64,000 nt of DNA from contig NZ_JOFT01000009.1 in the NCBI RefSeq assembly GCF_000725805.1, positions 189,486-253,485 on the forward strand, read 5' to 3'. Both the position numbers and the translations under genes were made by a program. Each line of letters begins with the position of its first letter. Within the stretch, counting starts at the first letter, position 1. The notes beneath the pieces were generated by a model. The model did no database searches, was not told the DNA's origin, and saw only the letters and a list, made by a program, of their open reading frames with translations. Below, in pieces: positions 50,795-59,514 of the stretch. This DNA is from Streptomyces xanthophaeus. Its GTDB lineage: Bacteria; Actinomycetota; Actinomycetes; Streptomycetales; Streptomycetaceae.

Positions 50795-51979
50795 ATGGCA
50801 ACGGGCAGCAGACCCCCCGGCTCCGCGCTGCGACCGCACCTGCGCACGGCCGCGTCCGGCGCTCCCGCCGCCGTGATCGCCCTCGGGGTGTTCACCGCCG
50901 TCCGCGGCATCGGCATCGTGGTGGTCGCCGCAGGGTCCTGGTGGGCCGGACGGGACCCCGTGCGGGTGCTCGGCCGCTCCTGGGACTCCTCCTGGTACCT
51001 CGGCATCGCCGCCGACGGGTACGGCCGCACCGTGATGTCGGCCGAGCCCCTGACGGGCACCGGGCCCGTGCAGAGCGACGCCGCCTTCTTCCCCCTGTAC
51101 CCGCTTCTCATCCGGCTCGTCACCACCCTGCTGCCCGGCGGCCCCGTCCCCGCCGCGCTCCTCGTCGCCTGGCTCTCGGCCGCCGCGGCCGCCGTCGGCG
51201 TGTACCTGATCGGTGAGCGCCTGTGCGGGCCGCGCGCCGGGGTGCTCCTCGTCGGGCTGTGGGCGGCCCTTCCGCACTCCGTGGTGCTGACCCTGGCCTA
51301 CACCGAGGCCCTGCTGACCGCACTCGCCGCCTGGGCCCTGTACGCCCTCGTGCGCGGCCGCTGGCTGTGGGCGGCGGGCCTGGCCGTGCTGGCGGGGCTG
51401 ACCCGGCCCACCGGGATCGCCGTCGCGGCCGCCGTCTGCGCCACGGCCCTGCACGCGCTGCTCGTGCGCAGGGACCGGACTCCCGCGGTGTGGGCGGCCG
51501 CGCTGCTGGCCCCGGCGGGCTGGGCGGCGTACGTCCTGGCCGTCGGCGTGCCGATGCGCGACCCGCTCGGCGGGTACTTCACCGTGCAGGAGCGCTGGGG
51601 CTCGCGCTTCGACTTCGGCGCCGGGGCGCTGCGCACCGCGGAGCGGGTCCTGACCGGCGGGAACGTACCGCTCGCCACCACCGTGACGGTGGCCCTGCTG
51701 GCCGCCGCCGGGCTGCTGGCCGCCCTGCTGCTGCTGGACCGCACGCCCCTGCCGCTGCTCGTCTACACCGGGGTGCTGCTGCTGATGGCCTTCGGCGGGG
51801 CCGGGTACTTCGAGTCGAAGCCGCGGTTCCTGCTGCCGGCGTTCCCGCTGCTGCTGCCCCTGGCCGCCGCCATGGCAAGAGCCCGGCCGCGCACCGCGGT
51901 CGTGGTGACCGCGTGCATGGCCGGGCTCTCCTACGGCTACGGGCTCCACCTGCTGCTCGTAGCACGGGTACCGCTGTGA
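50795..51979 (+). CDS. PIG-V-like mannosyltransferase / integral membrane glycosyltransferase
   Basis: The ATG at 50795 with GGGGGA gives 394 residues starting MATGSRPPGSALRPHLRTAA. About eleven membrane helices are present. Two motifs match the PIG-V family: a first-loop DSSWYLGIAADGYG and AAFFPLYPLLIRL, then LGVYLIGERL-like repeats and LTLAYTEALLTALAAWALYA. These enzymes use a polyprenyl-linked sugar to mannosylate lipids or proteins on the outer face. The acceptor is unknown. It is divergent from the secreted-protein gene across the AT-rich inverted repeat. Confidence 0.8.
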   Translation: MATGSRPPGSALRPHLRTAASGAPAAVIALGVFTAVRGIGIVVVAAGSWWAGRDPVRVLGRSWDSSWYLGIAADGYGRTVMSAEPLTGTGPVQSDAAFFPLYPLLIRLVTTLLPGGPVPAALLVAWLSAAAAAVGVYLIGERLCGPRAGVLLVGLWAALPHSVVLTLAYTEALLTALAAWALYALVRGRWLWAAGLAVLAGLTRPTGIAVAAAVCATALHALLVRRDRTPAVWAAALLAPAGWAAYVLAVGVPMRDPLGGYFTVQERWGSRFDFGAGALRTAERVLTGGNVPLATTVTVALLAAAGLLAALLLLDRTPLPLLVYTGVLLLMAFGGAGYFESKPRFLLPAFPLLLPLAAAMARARPRTAVVVTACMAGLSYGYGLHLLLVARVPL

Positions 51980-51988
51980 CGGCGGCGA

Positions 51989-52534
51989 CTAGTTCGTCGC
52001 GTCGCCGTCCGTGTCCTCGTCGCCGTCGGTGGAGTCGATGTCCTTCTCCAGGCCGAGCTGCTCCACGAGCCACTTGTCGAACTCGATGGACGCGCGCACC
52101 CAGCTGACCGTGGAGGACACGAAGTGCTCCAGGCTGACGCCGGTGCCGATCAGCATCTGCGCCTCACCGATCAGACGGACGGAGCCGTCGTCGTGGGTGT
52201 GGCTGTAGACCTTCGGCCACAGGGTGCGGCGGTTCCAGTCGTCGATCGACTCAAGGAGCTGGGGCTTCTCGTCGATCTTGTGCGGACGGTCGTAGAAGGT
52301 CCGCACCGAGAAGACCTGCTGCTCGTCCTCGCCGCGGAACATGAAGTACGTGCGGAACTCCTCCCACGGCGCCGCGAGGTCACCCTCGTCGTCGACGACG
52401 TACTTGAGCTCCATCTGCTCCAGCAGCTGCTTGACCAGATCCTGGTCGGGGACGACGGGGCCCGCCGGTCCTGTGGCCTGCGGATCGGGCTGCTGCCCTC
52501 CGAAGTTCGGAATCGAGGCCGGGTCGATGCTCAC
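51989..52534 (-). CDS. YbjN domain-containing protein
   Basis: The 181 residues show an acidic, soluble protein with LVKQLLEQMELKYVVDDEGD, FRTYFMFRGEDEQQVFSVRT, LESIDDWNRRTLWPKVYSHT and QMLIGTGVSLEHFVSSTVSW, the pattern of the YbjN / type III secretion chaperone-like family. Streptomyces genomes carry a copy near clpB. The function is unknown; a chaperone-like role has been suggested for the family. The acidic C-terminus (DSTDGDEDTDGDATN) is disordered. Confidence 0.85.
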   Translation of the reverse strand: MSIDPASIPNFGGQQPDPQATGPAGPVVPDQDLVKQLLEQMELKYVVDDEGDLAAPWEEFRTYFMFRGEDEQQVFSVRTFYDRPHKIDEKPQLLESIDDWNRRTLWPKVYSHTHDDGSVRLIGEAQMLIGTGVSLEHFVSSTVSWVRASIEFDKWLVEQLGLEKDIDSTDGDEDTDGDATN

Positions 52535-52644
52535 CGTGTACTTCCCTTCGTGCGGATACCTGCATCCTCCCCCATCTCGCCCACCCCGTGTCCACCCCCG
52601 GACGCGCTATCCGCTCCGGGCGGACACGGGAGCACCCGACGGGC

Positions 52645-55245
52645 TCAGAGCGCCTTGCCGACCAGCAGGTCCTCGCCCGCCACGTCGACCCGTACGGTGT
52701 CGCCGTCCCTGACCTCGCCGGACAGGATCTCCTTGGCCAGGCGGTCGCCGATGGCCGTCTGGATCAGGCGGCGCAGCGGCCGGGCGCCGTACGCCGGATC
52801 GTTGCCCTTGTCCGCCAGCCAGGCCAGGGCCGCGGGCGTGACGTCCAGGGTCAGGCGCCGGTCGGCCAGGCGCTTGGCCAGGCGGCCGACCTGCAGCTCG
52901 GCGATGTGCGCCAGCTCGTCGCGGCTCAGGGCGGAGAAGACCACCAGGTCGTCCAGGCGGTTGAGGAACTCCGGCTTGAAGGAGGCGCGGACCACCTCCA
53001 GGACCCGGGCCTTCTTCTCCTCCTCCGAGGCCGCCGGGTCCATGAGGAACTGGCTGCCCAGGTTCGAGGTGAGGACCAGGATGGTGTTGCGGAAGTCCAC
53101 GGTGCGGCCCTGGCCGTCCGTGAGCCGGCCGTCGTCCAGGACCTGGAGCAGGACGTCGAAGACCTCGGGGTGGGCCTTCTCCACCTCGTCCAGCAGGACC
53201 ACGCTGTACGGGCGCCGGCGCACGGCCTCGGTCAGCTGGCCGCCCTCCTCGTAGCCCACGTACCCGGGCGGGGCGCCGACCAGACGGGCCACGCTGTGCT
53301 TCTCGCCGTACTCCGACATGTCGATGCGGATCATGGCCCGCTCGTCGTCGAAGAGGAAGTCCGCGAGCGCCTTGGCCAGCTCCGTCTTGCCCACGCCCGT
53401 GGGGCCCAGGAAGAGGAAGGAGCCGGTCGGGCGGTCGGGGTCGGCGATCCCGGCCCGGGTGCGGCGCACGGCGTCCGAGACGGCCCGTACGGCCTCGCCC
53501 TGGCCGATCAGGCGCCGGCCCAGCTCCTCCTCCATCCGCAGCAGCTTCTGGGTCTCCCCCTCCAGCAGGCGGCCCGCGGGGATGCCCGTCCAGGCGCCGA
53601 CCACGTCAGCGATGTCGTCGGGGCCGACCTCGTCCTTGACCATCGAGTCCTTGGCCTGTCCGGTCTTGGAGGCCTCGGCCTCCTCCTCGGTGGCCTCCGC
53701 CAGCTCCCGCTCCAGGGTCGGGATCTCCCCGTAGAGCAGCTTGGAGGCGGAGTCGAAGTCGCCGTCGCGCTGGGCGCGCTCGGCCTGCCCGCGCAGGTCG
53801 TCCAGGCGCTCCTTGAGCTCGCCGACCCGGTTGAGGGACTGCTTCTCCTTCTCCCAGCGGGCGGTCAGGCCCCGCAGGTCCTCCTCCTTGTCCGCCAGGT
53901 CCTTGCGGATCTTGTCCAGGCGCTCCAGCGAGGCCGGGTCGGACTCGTTCTTCAGCGCCAGCTCCTCCATCCGCAGGCGGTCCACCGAGCGCTGGAGCTC
54001 GTCGATCTCCAGCGGGGAGGAGTCGATCTCCATGCGGAGCCGGGAGGCGGCCTCGTCGACCAGGTCGATGGCCTTGTCGGGGAGGAAGCGGGAGGTGATG
54101 TACCGGTCGGAGAGGGTGGCGGCGGCCACCAGCGCGCTGTCGTTGATGACGACCTTGTGGTGGGCCTCGTAGCGGCCCTTGAGCCCGCGCAGGATCGCGA
54201 TGGTGTCCTCGACGGAGGGCTCGGCAACCAGCACCTGCTGGAAGCGGCGCTCCAGCGCCGGGTCCTTCTCGATCCGCTCGCGGTACTCGTCGAGGGTGGT
54301 CGCGCCGACCATGCGCAGCTCGCCGCGGGCCAGCATGGGCTTGAGCATGTTGCCCGCGTCCATGGCCGAGTCCCCGCCGGCGCCCGCGCCGACGACCGTG
54401 TGCAGCTCGTCGATGAAGGTGATGATCTGGCCGTCGCTGGACTTGATCTCCGCGAGGACCGTCTTGAGCCGCTCCTCGAACTCACCGCGGTACTTGGCGC
54501 CCGCCACCATCGCGCCGAGGTCCAGGGAGACCAGCCGCTTGTTCTTCAGGGACTCGGGCACGTCTCCCTTGACGATGCGCTGGGCCAGGCCCTCGACGAC
54601 GGCGGTCTTGCCGACGCCGGGCTCGCCGATGAGCACCGGGTTGTTCTTCGTCCGGCGCGACAGCACCTGGACGACGCGCCGGATCTCCTGGTCGCGGCCG
54701 ATGACCGGGTCGAGCTTGCCCTCGCGGGCGGCTGCCGTGAAGTCCGTGCCGAACTTCTCCAGGGCCTTGTACTGGCCCTCGGGGTCGGGGGTGGTCACCC
54801 GCCGTCCTCCTCGTGCGTTCTCGAAGGCGGTCAGCAGCTTCTTCGCCGTCGCGCCCTGTGCGGAAAGGAGCTCGCCGGCCGCGCCGCCCTTGGCGGCGAG
54901 CGCGATGAGCAGGTGCTCGGTGGAGAGGTACTCGTCGCCGAGCTTCCCGGCGGTCGCGTCGGCCTCGGCGAGCACGGCCAGCAGCTCGCGGGTGGGCTGC
55001 GGCGGCGCCACGGTGGAACCGGTGACGCTGGGCAGGGCGGCGAGCAGCCGCTCCGCGCCCGCGCGTACGGCCACCTGGTCCGCGTCGGCCGCGACCAGCA
55101 GGTCGATGACGTTCTCGTTGTCCTCGCCGGCGAGCAGGGCCAGCAGCAGGTGCGCGGGGGTCAGGTCCGCGTGGCCGTCCTTGACGGCCCGGCTGGTGGC
55201 TGCGTTCAGCGCGTCCCGGCTCTTGTTGGTCAGCTCGGCATCCAC
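52645..55245 (-). CDS. clpB: ATP-dependent chaperone ClpB
   Basis: The GTG at 55245 has GAGGAGAAG, giving 866 residues starting [20 protein letters not shown]. Domains in order are the Clp_N repeats (residues 5-150), AAA+ 1 with [18 protein letters not shown] and [18 protein letters not shown], a coiled-coil middle domain (about 400-520, [20 protein letters not shown]), AAA+ 2 with [18 protein letters not shown] and a C-terminal domain. ClpB threads aggregated proteins with DnaK. A HAIR operator lies 58 bases upstream, so HspR repression is expected. Confidence 0.96.
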   Translation of the reverse strand: MDAELTNKSRDALNAATSRAVKDGHADLTPAHLLLALLAGEDNENVIDLLVAADADQVAVRAGAERLLAALPSVTGSTVAPPQPTRELLAVLAEADATAGKLGDEYLSTEHLLIALAAKGGAAGELLSAQGATAKKLLTAFENARGGRRVTTPDPEGQYKALEKFGTDFTAAAREGKLDPVIGRDQEIRRVVQVLSRRTKNNPVLIGEPGVGKTAVVEGLAQRIVKGDVPESLKNKRLVSLDLGAMVAGAKYRGEFEERLKTVLAEIKSSDGQIITFIDELHTVVGAGAGGDSAMDAGNMLKPMLARGELRMVGATTLDEYRERIEKDPALERRFQQVLVAEPSVEDTIAILRGLKGRYEAHHKVVINDSALVAAATLSDRYITSRFLPDKAIDLVDEAASRLRMEIDSSPLEIDELQRSVDRLRMEELALKNESDPASLERLDKIRKDLADKEEDLRGLTARWEKEKQSLNRVGELKERLDDLRGQAERAQRDGDFDSASKLLYGEIPTLERELAEATEEEAEASKTGQAKDSMVKDEVGPDDIADVVGAWTGIPAGRLLEGETQKLLRMEEELGRRLIGQGEAVRAVSDAVRRTRAGIADPDRPTGSFLFLGPTGVGKTELAKALADFLFDDERAMIRIDMSEYGEKHSVARLVGAPPGYVGYEEGGQLTEAVRRRPYSVVLLDEVEKAHPEVFDVLLQVLDDGRLTDGQGRTVDFRNTILVLTSNLGSQFLMDPAASEEEKKARVLEVVRASFKPEFLNRLDDLVVFSALSRDELAHIAELQVGRLAKRLADRRLTLDVTPAALAWLADKGNDPAYGARPLRRLIQTAIGDRLAKEILSGEVRDGDTVRVDVAGEDLLVGKAL

Positions 55246-55302
55246 AGGTGACTTCTCCTCTCCGGAGGGGGACAGAACTCTGACAGGGTCAGCGTATGCA
55301 AA

Positions 55303-55323
55303 GTTGAGTCTATTCCACTCAAG
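55303..55323. promoter_or_regulatory. HAIR element (HspR operator) upstream of clpB
   Basis: GTTGAGT-CTATTCC-ACTCAAG matches the HspR consensus CTTGAGT-N7-ACTCAAG at 13 of 14 arm positions. Its right half, read on the minus strand, overlaps a TTGAGT -35-like hexamer for clpB. The divergent PPOX gene starts only 27 bases away, so the site may also affect that gene. Confidence 0.9.
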
Positions 55324-55350
55324 GCAGCGGTGGGCCGTACTCTCGGGGCC

Positions 55351-55755
55351 ATGTCCCTCGACGTACTCAACCCCACACCCGACTACCTCGCCTTCTGGCG
55401 GGAGCGGCACGTCTGCACGCTGACCACCCCGCGCCCGGACGGCACTCCGCACGTGGTGCCGGTGGGCGTGACGTACGACCCGGAGGCCGGAGTGGCCCGG
55501 GTGATCAGCAACAAGCACAGCAAGAAGGTCCGCAACGTCCTGGCGGCGCAGCCGGACGGGGCCCGGGCCGCGGTCTGCCAGATGGCGGGGCGCCGCTGGG
55601 CCACGCTGGAGGGGCGCGCGGTCGTCCGTACGGACGAGGCGTCGGTCGCCGACGCGGTGGCGCGCTACGCGGAGCGGTACGGGCGCACGCCCTCGCCCAA
55701 TCCGGACCGGGTGGTCATCGAGATCACCCTGGACCGGGCCATGGGCCGGGCCTGA
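55351..55755 (+). CDS. PPOX-class F420/flavin-dependent oxidoreductase
   Basis: The ATG at 55351 gives 134 residues starting [20 protein letters not shown]; a GTG at 55330 is an alternative. The split-barrel pattern is [60 protein letters not shown], as in small pyridoxamine-phosphate-oxidase-like proteins of the TIGR03618 type, many of which use F420. The substrate is unknown. It diverges from clpB across the HAIR element and ends before a perfect bidirectional hairpin. Confidence 0.8.
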   Translation: MSLDVLNPTPDYLAFWRERHVCTLTTPRPDGTPHVVPVGVTYDPEAGVARVISNKHSKKVRNVLAAQPDGARAAVCQMAGRRWATLEGRAVVRTDEASVADAVARYAERYGRTPSPNPDRVVIEITLDRAMGRA

Positions 55756-55835
55756 GGCGCTGACCGGGCCCGCGGGACGGGGCCGAAAACAGTTCAGCTT
55801 TCATCTTGTCCGGTTCGGGATCTGGACGCGGACAT

Positions 55836-55879
55836 CACAACGGCGCCATCGTGGTCAGGTCCACGATGGCGCCGTTGTG
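55836..55879. terminator. bidirectional terminator with perfect 18-bp stem
   Basis: Arms 55836-55853 (CACAACGGCGCCATCGTG) and 55862-55879 pair perfectly across an eight-base loop. It lies between the PPOX stop and the stop of the opposing pseudo-Rieske gene. There is no U-tract on either side. It isolates the accessory locus from the clpB region. Confidence 0.88.
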
Positions 55880-55922
55880 TGGGGGAAGCACCTGAGCGAT
55901 CTGCGACGACGGGGGAATCGCT

Positions 55923-56237
55923 TCAGGCACTGCGGGGGGTGGCGGTGGTGATATCGGGTTCGAAGAGCTGGTGGTCCCGCTGATCCAGGTTGACGAAGAC
56001 CATTCCGTAGCGCACCTCGCAGCGGACGGGCTGCGGCGCGCCCCGCGGGCGGCGCAGGCACCGGTAGGCACGTACGTCCTCGTCCTCCTCGCGCACCACG
56101 ACGATCGGCTGTCCGAACAGGGTGACCATGAGCGAATCGCCAGCGTGGGGGATGGCGGTGGCAAGGTCGATGAACTGCCAGCCGGAGCGGTAGGCAGAGG
56201 CCATTTCGCGGCGGAAGCCGCGGTCGTCGGGGGTCAC
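55923..56237 (-). CDS. small protein resembling a ring-hydroxylase N-terminus without Rieske ligands
   Basis: The GTG start overlaps the stop of the DTGW peptide gene (GTGA). The 104 residues run in the order of a Rieske oxygenase alpha-subunit N-terminus. WQFIDLATAIPHAGDSLMVT precedes FGQPIVVVREEDEDVRAYR, as in proteins that read GEPVVVVRDxDGxIRAF. Where a CxH...CxxH cluster should follow, the protein has CLRRPRGAPQPV and CEVRYG, with Arg in place of both His and a shortened loop. GMVFVNLDQRD then matches the strand after the cluster. A 2Fe-2S cluster is unlikely. The function is unknown and it may bind the peptide. Confidence 0.7.
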   Translation of the reverse strand: MTPDDRGFRREMASAYRSGWQFIDLATAIPHAGDSLMVTLFGQPIVVVREEDEDVRAYRCLRRPRGAPQPVRCEVRYGMVFVNLDQRDHQLFEPDITTATPRSA

Positions 56238-56554
56238 GCGGACACCACCGCGGGCGCCTCGGTCCAGCCGGTGTCGTCGGCATTACGGCCCTGTGGGGCA
56301 GTGGTCCAGCCGGTGTCGTCGGACAGGCCTCCGAGTGGGGCACTGGTCCAGCCGGTGTCCGCGTACTTGGTGGGCACGATGGTCCAGCCGGTGTCGTCGG
56401 CGGCACCGCCCGTCACTTCGGTGCCCTGATCGCCCCTAGCGCTCCCCGCGTCACTTTCGACGGCGCTGACTGCCCAAAAAACCGCAACGGCGGAGAAAAC
56501 TATGGCAAGCACCGAGCGAAGCATTCTCTTGTACATGGTCGGCTTCGTCCTCAC
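56234..56554 (-). CDS. membrane-targeted peptide with four DTGWT repeats
   Basis: A GTG at 56554 (after GGGGGAGAGG) gives 106 residues; an ATG at 56536 is an alternative. Residues about 11-33 are a signal or anchor (MLRSVLAIVFSAVAVFWAVS). The remainder holds four copies of DTGWT at residues 54-58, 66-70, 80-84 and 94-98. These are preceded by A/S-D and followed mostly by xAP, separated by 7-9 residues. At DNA level, four 15- to 20-base direct repeats (starting 56261, 56303, 56345, 56381) encode them. It looks like a repeated-core precursor or a repetitive binding peptide. No known family is recognised. Confidence 0.7.
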   Translation of the reverse strand: MRTKPTMYKRMLRSVLAIVFSAVAVFWAVSAVESDAGSARGDQGTEVTGGAADDTGWTIVPTKYADTGWTSAPLGGLSDDTGWTTAPQGRNADDTGWTEAPAVVSA

Positions 56555-56665
56555 TTGATGGAATCCTCTCCCCCGCGTGACAGACGATGGCTCATTCAGG
56601 CACGTCAATGCCACAGGGACGATGCATCATGTTCTTGCATGTTCAGGACCCTGGGGGGTGGAGAT

Positions 56666-57673
56666 TTGACGCATACCGACACAAAGCCGACACATCCCCA
56701 CCCCGTCACGTCCATGTGTGACGAGGGAACGCGGCTGTACGCGGCAGCGCTGAGCACCGGCCGGATCGCCCGGGGCGAGATCCAGAACGCCCCCTGCCTG
56801 CTTGAATTCGCTCTCCTGCAGCCCGACCCGGATGACGCGAACCAACTGCGCCCGGTTCCCCCATCCGTCGCATTGGCCCAACGGCTCCATCCGATTGAAC
56901 GCGAGATCCAGGACCGTCGGCGCAGCGCTGTAGATCTCACCGATACTTTCGAGCCGTTCCTGGCCATCAGTGCGCAGAACCCGGCCAACACCCACGCCAT
57001 CACGGTGCTCGAAGGCTTCGAACGGATCAACGCCGCCCTGAACCTGGCGACGGCCGAGTGCCACACCGAGGTACTGACCGTCCAGCCGGGCGGCGCCCGG
57101 CCCTCGGTGGCCCTCACCCAGGCCCTGGAGCGCGACGAACCGCTGATCGACCGGGGGGTCAGCATACGGACCCTCTACCAGCACACCGCCCGGCACAGCC
57201 AGGGCACGCTCGCCTACGTGGACCGGATCTCCACGGGCAAGGTGGAGATCCGCACCCTTGAGGAACTGATCGAACGCCTCATCATCTTCGACCGCACCGT
57301 GGCCTTCATCCCGGCGAGCGACGACCGCCGGGTCGCCCTCGAACTGCGCCATCCCGGGCTCGTCGACTACCTGATCAAGGTGTTCGAGCAGCTGTGGCAC
57401 CGCGCCGTGCCCCTCCAGGAGGAGGTCACCTACCGCAGCACCCCCGGCGGGATCTCCGGCGTGCAGCGCAGCATCGCGCAGCTCCTCATCGAGGGCCACG
57501 TGGACGAGGCCATCGCCCGCCGCCTCGGCATGAACGTGCGCACCTGCCGGGCCCACATCGCCAAGCTCGCCACCACCCTGGGCAGCGGCAGCCGGGCCCA
57601 GCTGGGCTACCTCATCGCCCAGTCCGGCATCCTCGGCCGGCCCTCCGACCCGGCCCCGGAACGGCACCTCTGA
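56666..57673 (+). CDS. LuxR-type helix-turn-helix regulator with TrmB/PLD-like sensory region
   Basis: A TTG at 56666 near GGTGGAG gives 335 residues; an ATG at 56714 (MCDEGTRLYAAALSTGRIAR) is an alternative start. The central region (LATAECHTEVLTVQPGGARP, YQHTARHSQGTLAYVDRIST, VEIRTLEELIERLIIFDRTV, ALELRHPGLVDYLIKVFEQL) resembles the phospholipase-D-like ligand domain of TrmB-type regulators. The C-terminus (VDEAIARRLGMNVRTCRAHI, about residues 280-310) is a LuxR helix-turn-helix. Such regulators recur in Streptomyces. It diverges from the DTGW peptide gene and is the obvious candidate to control it. Confidence 0.8.
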   Translation: MTHTDTKPTHPHPVTSMCDEGTRLYAAALSTGRIARGEIQNAPCLLEFALLQPDPDDANQLRPVPPSVALAQRLHPIEREIQDRRRSAVDLTDTFEPFLAISAQNPANTHAITVLEGFERINAALNLATAECHTEVLTVQPGGARPSVALTQALERDEPLIDRGVSIRTLYQHTARHSQGTLAYVDRISTGKVEIRTLEELIERLIIFDRTVAFIPASDDRRVALELRHPGLVDYLIKVFEQLWHRAVPLQEEVTYRSTPGGISGVQRSIAQLLIEGHVDEAIARRLGMNVRTCRAHIAKLATTLGSGSRAQLGYLIAQSGILGRPSDPAPERHL

Positions 57674-57747
57674 GCGCCGCGCGCCGGGCCGCCGCCACCG
57701 CGGCCCGCCCACGCCCCCTGCGGCGGCCGAAGGGCCCCCGCAGCACC

Positions 57748-57786
57748 GCGAAGGCCCCGCCCGGACGAACCGGACGGGGCCTTCGC
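57748..57786. terminator. bidirectional terminator between the LuxR-type gene and hspR
   Basis: Arms 57748-57764 and 57770-57786 (GCGAAGGCCCCGCCCGG type) form a 17-position stem around an ACGAA loop. One position is C/A from the plus strand but G-U from the minus strand. It lies between two convergent stops. Confidence 0.8.
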
Positions 57787-57818
57787 AGGCGTCACGCGCG
57801 GGCCGGGGCCCGGGCGGA

Positions 57819-58283
57819 TCAGTCCATCGGCCGCTTGGGCCGCCAGACGACCAGGGCGCTGCCCGGCTGCGGCGGCGAGTACGGCACCAGGTCCCGCCGG
57901 TACGAGGCGTGCACCTGGGCCTCCCGGGCCTGGAGGGTGGCCGCGGCCCCCTCCACCGCCGCGGAGAGCTCGGCCACGCGCTGCTGGAGCGCGGTGACCT
58001 GGTTCTCCAGCTCGATGATGCGTTTGATGCCCGCCAGATTGATGCCCTCGTCCTGGGACAGCGCCTGCACCGTGCGGAGCAGTTCGATGTCACGGGCCGA
58101 GTAGCGCCGGCCGCGCCCGGCCGTACGGTCCGGGGAGACCAGGCCGAGGCGGTCGTACTGGCGGAGGGTCTGCGGATGCAGACCGGAGAGCTGGGCGGCC
58201 ACCGAGATCACGTAGACCGGGGTCTCGTCAGTGAGTTGGTAAGCCCCGTTGCCGAAACGGGGCTGGTTGCGGCGGCCGTCCAT
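57819..58283 (-). CDS. hspR: heat-shock repressor HspR (MerR family)
   Basis: The 154 residues contain the MerR helix-turn-helix VYVISVAAQLSGLHPQTLRQ then YDRLGLVSPDRTAGRGRRYS, and a coiled coil ELENQVTALQQRVAELSAAV. HspR represses the dnaK operon and clpB by binding HAIR sites, with DnaK as co-repressor in S. coelicolor. The gene follows dnaJ by one base and is last of the dnaK operon, so it is autoregulated. HAIR sites seen at 55303 and 62046 are its expected targets. Confidence 0.95.
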   Translation of the reverse strand: MDGRRNQPRFGNGAYQLTDETPVYVISVAAQLSGLHPQTLRQYDRLGLVSPDRTAGRGRRYSARDIELLRTVQALSQDEGINLAGIKRIIELENQVTALQQRVAELSAAVEGAAATLQAREAQVHASYRRDLVPYSPPQPGSALVVWRPKRPMD

Positions 58284-58284
58284 C

Positions 58285-59475
58285 TCATGCTCCCTTCGCG
58301 GACTCGAACAGCGCGGAGCGTGGGTCCTCGGACTCCGTCGCCTCGCGGTACATCTCCAGCGCCTCGCGGGCCTTGTCGGACAGCTCCGTGGGCACCGCCA
58401 CCTCCACCGTCACCAGCAGGTCGCCGCGGGTGCCGTCCTTGCGGACCGCGCCCTTGCCGCGGGCCCGCATCGTCCGGCCGCCGGGCGTGCCCGGCGGGAG
58501 CTTCAGCGTCACCGAGGGGCCGTTCAAGGTCGGAACCTTGATCTCGCCGCCCAGCGCCGCCTCCGCGAAGGTCACCGGAACGGTCACCGTGAGGTTGTCG
58601 TCCTTGCGGCCGAACACCGGGTGCGCGTCGACGTGCACGACGACGTAGAGGTCACCGGCGGGACCGCCGCGCTCGCCCGGGGCACCCTTGCCGCGCAGCC
58701 GGATCCGCTGGCCGTTGGAGACGCCCGCCGGGATCCGGACCTGCATGGTGCGGGAACTGCGCGCCCGGCCGCTGCCCTTGCAGACCTCGCAGGGGGTCTC
58801 CGCGATCAGGCCGCGGCCCTTGCAGTCGGCGCAGGGGTCGGTCAGCGAGAAGCCGCCGCCGCTGCCCCGCGAGACCTGGCCGGTGCCGACGCAGGTCGGG
58901 CACACCCGGGGGGTGCCGTTCTTGTCGCCGGTGCCCGAACAGGCCTTGCAGGGCGCCTGGGAGGACATCCGCAGCGGGACCGTGGCCCCGTCCACCGCCT
59001 CCGTGAAGGAGAGGGTGACTTCCGACTCGATGTCCTGGCCGCGGCGCGGCTGGACGCGGGTCCCCGCGCCGGCACCCGCGCCGCCGCGGTTGAACAGGCC
59101 GCCGAAGACGTCGCCCAGACCGCCGCCGAAGCCGCCGCCCGCACCGCCGCCACCCGGCTGGGTACCGCCGAAGAGGTCGCCGAGGTCGAAGTTGAAGGAC
59201 CCGCCGCCCCCGCCCGGACCGGGGCGGAAGCCCCCGTTGCCGAACAGGGCGCGGGCCTCGTCGTACTCCTTGCGCCGCTTCGGGTCGCCGACGACGTCGT
59301 TCGCCTCGGAGATCTCCTTGAAGCGCTCCTCGGCCGAGGCGTCGCCCTTGTTGGCGTCCGGGTGGAACTCGCGTGCGAGCTTCCGGTACGCCTTCTTGAT
59401 CTCGGCCTCGGTGGCGTCCTTCGGGACACCGAGGACCTTGTAGTAGTCCTTCTCGACGAAGTCCTTCGTGCTCAT
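58285..59475 (-). CDS. dnaJ: chaperone DnaJ
   Basis: The 396 residues have the J domain (DYYKVLGVPKDATEAEIKKA, LAREFHPDAN with HPD), a Gly/Phe-rich region (about 80-145), four zinc-finger repeats (CKACSGTG, CPTCVGTG, CADCKGRG, CEVCKGSG) and the C-terminal substrate domains. DnaJ delivers clients to DnaK and stimulates its ATPase. It lies 39 bases after grpE and one base before hspR in the same operon. All eight zinc Cys are present. Confidence 0.97.
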   Translation of the reverse strand: MSTKDFVEKDYYKVLGVPKDATEAEIKKAYRKLAREFHPDANKGDASAEERFKEISEANDVVGDPKRRKEYDEARALFGNGGFRPGPGGGGGSFNFDLGDLFGGTQPGGGGAGGGFGGGLGDVFGGLFNRGGAGAGAGTRVQPRRGQDIESEVTLSFTEAVDGATVPLRMSSQAPCKACSGTGDKNGTPRVCPTCVGTGQVSRGSGGGFSLTDPCADCKGRGLIAETPCEVCKGSGRARSSRTMQVRIPAGVSNGQRIRLRGKGAPGERGGPAGDLYVVVHVDAHPVFGRKDDNLTVTVPVTFAEAALGGEIKVPTLNGPSVTLKLPPGTPGGRTMRARGKGAVRKDGTRGDLLVTVEVAVPTELSDKAREALEMYREATESEDPRSALFESAKGA

Positions 59476-59514
59476 CCCCGGTGTCCCTCCTCTCGTGCCT
59501 CTACGTGGGGTGCG

